Assembly (NCBI GenBank): GCA_028821575.1
Contig: JAPPFW010000084.1
Span: 1-51,071 of the forward strand
Direction of reading: 5' to 3'
Length of the DNA: 51,071 bases
Source: a bacterium
Lineage (GTDB): Bacteria > Actinomycetota > Acidimicrobiia > Spongiisociales > Spongiisociaceae
The notes below the pieces were generated by a model that did no database searches, had not been told where the DNA came from, and saw only the letters and a list, made by a program, of their open reading frames with translations. Shown here in pieces: positions 46,885-51,071 of this stretch. Position 1 is the first letter of the stretch; each line of letters begins with the position of its first letter. The position numbers and the translations under genes are program-made.

Positions 46885-47565
46885 TCACCTGCTGGTGTCG
46901 TCCAAGCGACCTGCCAACAGCACGCCCACGACCACCAAGGCCAAGTCCATCGCCACCAGCAGGAGCAGCCAGGAGATGGTACTTCGCCCGGCGATGACCG
47001 AGTCCGTTCCCTGCGTTGTCGCCAGCAGCACGGGAATGGCGGGTGGGACCGCGAGGAGAGGGGCCAGCGAGGTTCGCGTCCTCAGGCCGGTCACGAGCGA
47101 TCGGATCAGGGTCCCCAGCAGTCCGAGAGCAACCGCGCCGGCGCCGGCCATCGGCAGCAGCCACCACCATCCGACGATCCCGGCCGGTGCGTACAGAACG
47201 ATCATGACCGGCGTCAGGATCACTGTGACTCCGAACAGCAACACGGACGAAGCCAGGCTCCCTCCGAGGAACCCTGTCGCCGGGTCCAGGCCACTCAACG
47301 CCAGGAGATCACGAACCGCCCGGGTCTCGATAGACGCAGGCCGGAGCGTGACCGTCATACCGAAGAGCAGGACTACGAGCCACAGCATCCCCGGACCGAT
47401 CCGGCGGAGCAGCGCGGTTTCCGTTCCGATGGCGAGCGGCACAAGGAGAAGGGCCAGCGCGGCGAATGGAGTTGCCGCCCATAGGGTCTCTCCGCCCCGT
47501 AGCTCAACCCGTAGGTCCTTCCGGAACGCCCACGCCACCTGTTGCCAGAACCCGGGACCTGTCAC
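46885..47565 (-). CDS. ccmB: Heme exporter permease CcmB
   Basis: A 226-residue protein with six hydrophobic segments and the N-terminal RKDLRVELRGGETLWA motif that is typical of CcmB (KDLxxExR). With CcmA and CcmC it forms the ABC-type complex that releases holo-CcmE. The ATG overlaps the ccmA stop by 4 nt. Confidence 0.9.
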   Translation of the reverse strand: MTGPGFWQQVAWAFRKDLRVELRGGETLWAATPFAALALLLVPLAIGTETALLRRIGPGMLWLVVLLFGMTVTLRPASIETRAVRDLLALSGLDPATGFLGGSLASSVLLFGVTVILTPVMIVLYAPAGIVGWWWLLPMAGAGAVALGLLGTLIRSLVTGLRTRTSLAPLLAVPPAIPVLLATTQGTDSVIAGRSTISWLLLLVAMDLALVVVGVLLAGRLDDTSR

Positions 47566-48215
47566 CGTTCGTCCTCGCTGACCGTCCCCGCTTTGACAAC
47601 CAGGCGCCGCGTAACGAGGTCTGCGATGCGTTCAGGATCGTGAGACACGAGTACCGCTGCCCCGTGCCCACCCGATACCCGGTTGACGACCTCGTCCACC
47701 AGAGCAGTCGTTGCCGTGTCGAGACCCGCGTGGGGTTCGTCCAGAAGTAGCAGCCGGGGGGTCCAGGTGAGCAGCCGGGCGAACTCCACCCGACGCTGCA
47801 TACCAAGCGAGGCATGGGCGGCTTTCAAGCCGGCGACGCCGTCGAGGCCCACCCGGCGCAGGGACTCATCGGCATCCGGACGCCCGCGCAGGAGCGCCAC
47901 CAGTTCGACATTCTCCCGCAGTGTCAACTCCGGCCAGATCGCCGGTGAGTGGCCGACGAGGGCGATGTGCCTTCGGGTGGACGCGAGATCTTCGGGACTG
48001 GTGTCCCCTGTCGCTCCCAACACCGAGTACGTGCCCTGGGTTGGTCTATGAAGCGTGGCGAGGAGGCGCAGAAGGGTGGTCTTGCCAGCGCCATTGGGTC
48101 CGGTGACGCCGATGACCTCGCCCCGCTCGATAGCGAGGTCGACATGCTGCAGGATCACCGAACCCGAGGTCGCGAACCCGACATCGACGAATCGGACCAG
48201 CGGGGGAGAGGCCAC
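47562..48215 (-). CDS. ccmA: Heme exporter ATPase CcmA
   Basis: A 217-residue ABC ATPase. Walker A GPNGAGKTT, Q-loop/His region, signature ASLGMQRRVEFARLL (SLGMQ instead of SxGQ-type) and Walker B LLLLDEPHAGLD are present. The start GTG at 48213-48215 is preceded by TACACT at a distance of seven bases; the open frame further upstream is not conserved. It is the first gene of the ccmABCDEFHIG operon. Confidence 0.93.
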   Translation of the reverse strand: MASPPLVRFVDVGFATSGSVILQHVDLAIERGEVIGVTGPNGAGKTTLLRLLATLHRPTQGTYSVLGATGDTSPEDLASTRRHIALVGHSPAIWPELTLRENVELVALLRGRPDADESLRRVGLDGVAGLKAAHASLGMQRRVEFARLLTWTPRLLLLDEPHAGLDTATTALVDEVVNRVSGGHGAAVLVSHDPERIADLVTRRLVVKAGTVSEDER

Positions 48216-48222
48216 GGCGCCG

Positions 48223-48228
48223 AGTGTA
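48223..48228 (-). promoter_or_regulatory. Candidate -10 box of the ccm operon
   Basis: On the minus strand TACACT lies seven bases before the ccmA GTG; leaderless start is likely. Confidence 0.4.
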
Positions 48229-48380
48229 CAGACCTGTCGGCAATGTAGAGTCCCGCCTGCAGCGCACGATCCGCCAAGGTTCCTCGGGCAACGGCTCCCC
48301 GTACAGCCGCCCCTCGGTCGTTGTCTCGGGTGACGGTCTCGGCAGGTGCGACAATCCGGCGGGATCCGTCTGACCTGAGG

Positions 48381-48386
48381 TAGGGT
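48381..48386 (+). promoter_or_regulatory. Candidate -10 box, leaderless DUF4003-like gene
   Basis: TAGGGT is followed by exactly seven bases and GTG 48394. Confidence 0.4.
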
Positions 48387-48393
48387 CACTGTT

Positions 48394-49416
48394 GTGAGTG
48401 GAGATCCGGAGGTTGGGGACCTCGGCACGGCCGCGGATACGGTTACTCGGTACCTGGAGACTTTCGAACGGCTTCGCGCCACCAAGCGCTGGTCCGCTCA
48501 CACCTCCACCTTTCGCTTCGTGGCGCTGGCGCTCGGCAGTGCCGGTCCAACCGTGACCTACGACCGGCTCGAGGCGGCGGCAGCCGTGCTCCGCAGGAAC
48601 GCCAAGGTGACGAGCCCGCTCCGATCGGAGATACGTTACGGCGCGGCGGCGATGATCTTGCGACGGCAACTCGATCCCGCCGTGATCCACACCCGTGTGA
48701 TGGAAACGCGCGAGCTGTTCAGGCTGCACGGGCTCCCGAGAAGGGGTACCGGGCCGACCCTGGCCGCTCTGCTCCTCGCGTTGCTGAGGGAGGGTCATCC
48801 GGTTCCCACGGTGCAGATCCGGAGGCTGTCACTCATCTACGAGCGGTGGTCCAAGGACCATCTCTGGTTGACCAACGCCAAGGACCTTCCCGCCGCGGCC
48901 TTGCACGCTGCTACGGACAGGGATGTCCACTCTCTGGCAGCGGACGTTGAGAGAGCCTTCAACCGGCTCGGGGAACTCGGTTTCCGTCCGGGCAACCCCC
49001 TCCAGTTCGTGTCCCACCTGCTGGCAGTGGACCCGCGCGGGACCGATACGGCCGTCCTACGTTTCGAGCGGATTGCAGAGCGCCTCGAGGCCGCAGGGGA
49101 GCACATCCGATCCGTGAGATACGACGAGATGGCCACTCTCGCTCTTGCCCGGGAGCGGCCGACCAGGGTGGTTGACCGGACCCTGCGCTACCGGGACCGT
49201 CTCCGCGCCGAACGCCCCCGACCCGCCAGGGAGTTGGCCTTCACACTCGCCGCCGGGATCGTACTCGCCGAGGACTCCGAGCAGGCCACCCGGCGCAGCG
49301 CCGGCGATCTGGCTGCGTTGCAGTCGATCCGGGCGATCATCGATGCGCAACAGGCGGCGATGGCTGCTTCCATCTCAGCAGGCGCGGTAGCCGGCGCCAC
49401 ATCCGGATCGAGTTAG
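48394..49416 (+). CDS. DUF4003-like helical protein
   Basis: A 340-residue, mainly alpha-helical soluble protein. The central WSKDHLWLTNAKDLPAAALHAA segment and the following helices with LGFRPGNPLQFVSHLLAVDP resemble DUF4003 proteins (where WLTGKDDYPxAxLLA is typical). No catalytic motif is obvious. It is divergent from the ccm operon with about 180 nt between. The function is unknown. Confidence 0.55.
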   Translation: MSGDPEVGDLGTAADTVTRYLETFERLRATKRWSAHTSTFRFVALALGSAGPTVTYDRLEAAAAVLRRNAKVTSPLRSEIRYGAAAMILRRQLDPAVIHTRVMETRELFRLHGLPRRGTGPTLAALLLALLREGHPVPTVQIRRLSLIYERWSKDHLWLTNAKDLPAAALHAATDRDVHSLAADVERAFNRLGELGFRPGNPLQFVSHLLAVDPRGTDTAVLRFERIAERLEAAGEHIRSVRYDEMATLALARERPTRVVDRTLRYRDRLRAERPRPARELAFTLAAGIVLAEDSEQATRRSAGDLAALQSIRAIIDAQQAAMAASISAGAVAGATSGSS

Positions 49417-49423
49417 TTGTTAG

Positions 49424-49626
49424 CCCCGATTCTTCATGCACGGGGTTTGTCTGATCGAAGAAGGGGCTTCTGATCGGACTCCTGACCTGGTATAAGGGCG
49501 GACTCGACAAGCCCGTCCGAGCCGACATCCACCGTCACCCGTCGGGTGCATGCGGACCGAGCCGCGAAAACAGGCCTGAAGTGGCCTTTCGTCGGTGGGT
49601 GTGTCGGGAAACATGAAGAATCAGGG
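49424..49626. mobile_element. MITE-like element with 15-bp inverted repeats
   Basis: The left end CCCCGATTCTTCATG (49424-49438) and the right end CATGAAGAATCAGGG (49612-49626) are inverted copies with one mismatch. The element is flanked on both sides by the direct repeat TTAGTTGTTAG (49413-49423 and 49627-49637). It has no coding capacity. Another copy of the left end begins at 51023. Confidence 0.65.
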
Positions 49627-49731
49627 TTAGTTGTTAGCTGTTAGTAACATCCAACGTAAACTAGCCACAAGCCACAAGCCACAAGCCACAAGCCACAAGC
49701 CACAAGCCACAAGACACAAGACACAAGCCAC
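49627..49731. repeat. Intergenic heptad repeat array (AAGCCAC-type)
   Basis: About 14-15 units in register: ttagttg, ttagctg, ttagtaa, catccaa, cgtaaac, tagccac, then aagccac repeated, with two aagacac variants near the end. It is the longest such array in the window. Confidence 0.8.
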
Positions 49732-49765
49732 GAGGGATAGCGTCATGGGACGGGTAAGATGCCGG

Positions 49766-49771
49766 TAGGGT
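49766..49771 (+). promoter_or_regulatory. Candidate -10 box of glgC
   Basis: TAGGGT lies 11 bases before the glgC ATG, giving a leader of only a few bases. No ribosome-binding site is seen. Confidence 0.35.
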
Positions 49772-49782
49772 CGCTTTCGTAA

Positions 49783-51015
49783 ATGGTCACCAGTCCCCAC
49801 GTGATAGCCATGGTTCTCGCCGGTGGCGAGGGCAGCCGCCTCTATCCCCTTACCCGCGATCGGGCCAAGCCCGCCGTTCCGTTCGCGGCCGGATACCGGA
49901 TCATCGACATCGCGCTGTCGAACCTGGTCAACGCGTACGTACGCCGCATTGTGGTGCTGACGCAGTACAAGAGCCACAGCCTCGATCGCCATCTCGCCCA
50001 GACCTGGCGGCTCTCGCCTCTGCTCGGTTCCTACGTGGCGCCGGTTCCTGCGCAGATGAGGCGAGGTAGACGGTGGTTCCTGGGGTCGGCCGACGCCATC
50101 TTCCAGAACCTGAACATCATCGGCGACGAGCGCCCCGATCACGTCTTCGTCTTCGGCGCCGACCACATCTACCGGATGGATCCTCGCCAGATGCTCGACT
50201 ACCACCTCCAGAAGGAAGCAGACGTCACCGTGGCGGCCATTCCAGTGCCTCTCTCCGAAGCTTCGGCGTTCGGGATCATCGAGGCGGACTCCGCCGGCAA
50301 AGTGGTGCGATTCCATGAGAAGCCTCCCGACCCGCCGGCCATGCCCGGCGACCCGGATCGGGCCTTGGCGTCGATGGGAAACTACCTCTTCACCGCCGAG
50401 GCCCTGGTGCGGGAGGTGACTGCCGACGCCGATCGCCCCTCCTCCCGGCACGATATGGGAGGGGACATCATCCCGGCAATAACCGAGCGGGGCGGTGCAT
50501 TCGTGTACGACTTCGCCCGCAACGAGGTACCCGGCCAGACCGAGCGGGAGAGGGGCTACTGGCGTGACATCGGGACCATCGACGCCTACTACGAGGCATC
50601 GATGGATCTTGTGAGCCTCGATCCGGTCTTCAACTTCTACAACATGGAATGGCCCATCCTGACCTGGTACTTCCCGGATCCGCCCGCCAAGTTCGTCCAC
50701 GACGTTGAGAACCGCCGGGGTGTGGCGATCGACTCGGTGGTAGCCAGCGGCACGGTAGTTTCGGGTGGAGTGGTCAGGCGTTCGATCCTGTCCCCCCGCG
50801 TGCGCGTCAACTCGTACTCGGAAGTCACCGATTCGGTCCTCTTCGACGAGGTGTCAGTAGGTCGCGGTGCAGTGGTGCGCAACGCCATCATCGACAAGCT
50901 GGTTCAGATTCCGGAAGGTTACGAGATCGGTGTGGATCCTGCGGCCGACGCCGAGCGCTTCACCATATCCGAGGGCGGAGTGGTCGTAATCGGCAAGAAG
51001 GATGTGTTGGGTTAG
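49783..51015 (+). CDS. glgC: Glucose-1-phosphate adenylyltransferase
   Basis: GlgC makes ADP-glucose for glycogen or trehalose/glucan synthesis. The 410-residue protein has [25 protein letters not shown] (nucleotide-binding loop, read in parts), [40 protein letters not shown] and the substrate loop [17 protein letters not shown]; the left-handed beta-helix domain follows (about 300-400). It ends in a heptad/MITE sequence. No other glg gene is in view. Confidence 0.95.
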   Translation: MVTSPHVIAMVLAGGEGSRLYPLTRDRAKPAVPFAAGYRIIDIALSNLVNAYVRRIVVLTQYKSHSLDRHLAQTWRLSPLLGSYVAPVPAQMRRGRRWFLGSADAIFQNLNIIGDERPDHVFVFGADHIYRMDPRQMLDYHLQKEADVTVAAIPVPLSEASAFGIIEADSAGKVVRFHEKPPDPPAMPGDPDRALASMGNYLFTAEALVREVTADADRPSSRHDMGGDIIPAITERGGAFVYDFARNEVPGQTERERGYWRDIGTIDAYYEASMDLVSLDPVFNFYNMEWPILTWYFPDPPAKFVHDVENRRGVAIDSVVASGTVVSGGVVRRSILSPRVRVNSYSEVTDSVLFDEVSVGRGAVVRNAIIDKLVQIPEGYEIGVDPAADAERFTISEGGVVVIGKKDVLG

Positions 51016-51071
51016 TTGTTAGCCCTGATTCTTCACGGGGTTGGCGGGTTGGGGGTGTGAGGGGGTCGGGT
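51012..51071. mobile_element. Second MITE-like end at the window edge
   Basis: TTAGTTGTTAG (51012-51022) is followed by CCCTGATTCTTCAC (51023-51036), the same junction as at 49413-49438. The element continues beyond the window, so its other end is not visible. Confidence 0.55.

Larger units (their letters stand above)
49417..49782. other. Intergenic region with MITE-like element and heptad array
   Basis: About 370 bases between the DUF4003-like gene and glgC. No gene is supported here. It holds a 203-bp element with inverted ends, flanking direct repeats, a long heptad array and the glgC promoter region. Confidence 0.6.

Noticed and set aside
49663..49731. CRISPR array
   Set aside because: The 7-bp units have no spacers and there are no cas genes; it is a simple tandem repeat.

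Overview
The window looks like a chromosomal segment of a GC-rich actinobacterium, most plausibly of the Acidimicrobiia type. Reasons: (i) the gene order xerC-rpsB-tsf-pyrH-frr-cdsA-dxr-rseP-ispG-proS-rimP-nusA-infB-rbfA-nrnA-truB-ribF-rpsO-pnp is the classic actinobacterial housekeeping order; (ii) an F420-type LLM oxidoreductase and the actinobacterial trio SCO1664-family / DUF3090 / MSMEG_4193-type phosphatase are present; (iii) many start codons are GTG or TTG, and several genes look leaderless (a TANNNT box 6-8 nt before the start codon). The species assignment is inference; no 16S rRNA gene is in view.

Layout. 1-6525 (minus strand): a compact, apparently horizontally acquired catabolic/transport operon with less GC-rich codon use. 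In transcription order it holds a CUT2-type sugar-like ABC importer (permease, Tat-lipoprotein binding protein, double ATPase), a VanX-like M15 dipeptidase, a 59-residue AtzG/GatC-like mini-subunit, an amidase-signature hydrolase and the start of an FAD-dependent oxidoreductase. 6526-7560 is gene-poor and holds two decayed IS110-family transposase remnants in opposite orientations. 7561-10065 (minus): small membrane protein, OmpR-type regulator and histidine kinase. 10318-11360: pdxH, with a probable ATC start codon, and a JAMM-domain protein. 11446-33157: the housekeeping block, with one frameshifted membrane-protein gene at 19.1-19.7 kb and an attenuator-like promoter/terminator pair before rimP-nusA-infB. 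33233-38478: Fpg-type glycosylase, LLM oxidoreductase, the actinobacterial trio, a YedK/HMCES protein and RNase P RNA. 38518-40869: small membrane protein, aquaporin and trpD. 40929-41669: a thioredoxin-fold lipoprotein interrupted by an in-frame UGA exactly at the first active-site Cys, with a SECIS-like hairpin directly after it, so a probable selenoprotein. 41720-48215 (minus): a complete System I cytochrome c maturation operon, ccmABCDEFHIG, including a 39-residue CcmD. 48394-49416: DUF4003-like protein. 49783-51015: glgC.

Structure not explained by genes: at least ten intergenic stretches consist of degenerate tandem repeats with a strict 7-bp period but locus-specific units. One such array near 49.4-49.7 kb is interrupted by a 203-bp MITE-like element with 15-bp inverted ends and 11-bp flanking direct repeats; a second copy of its end lies at the right edge of the window.

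How the genes work together: the central block supplies translation (S2, EF-Ts, RRF, ProRS, RimP, NusA, IF2, RbfA, TruB, S15), RNA turnover (PNPase, NrnA, RNase P), isoprenoid and phospholipid precursors (Dxr, IspG, CdsA) and envelope proteolysis (RseP). The right part builds c-type cytochromes, with the putative selenothioredoxin lipoprotein transcribed convergently with the ccm operon and likely acting on extracytoplasmic thiols.
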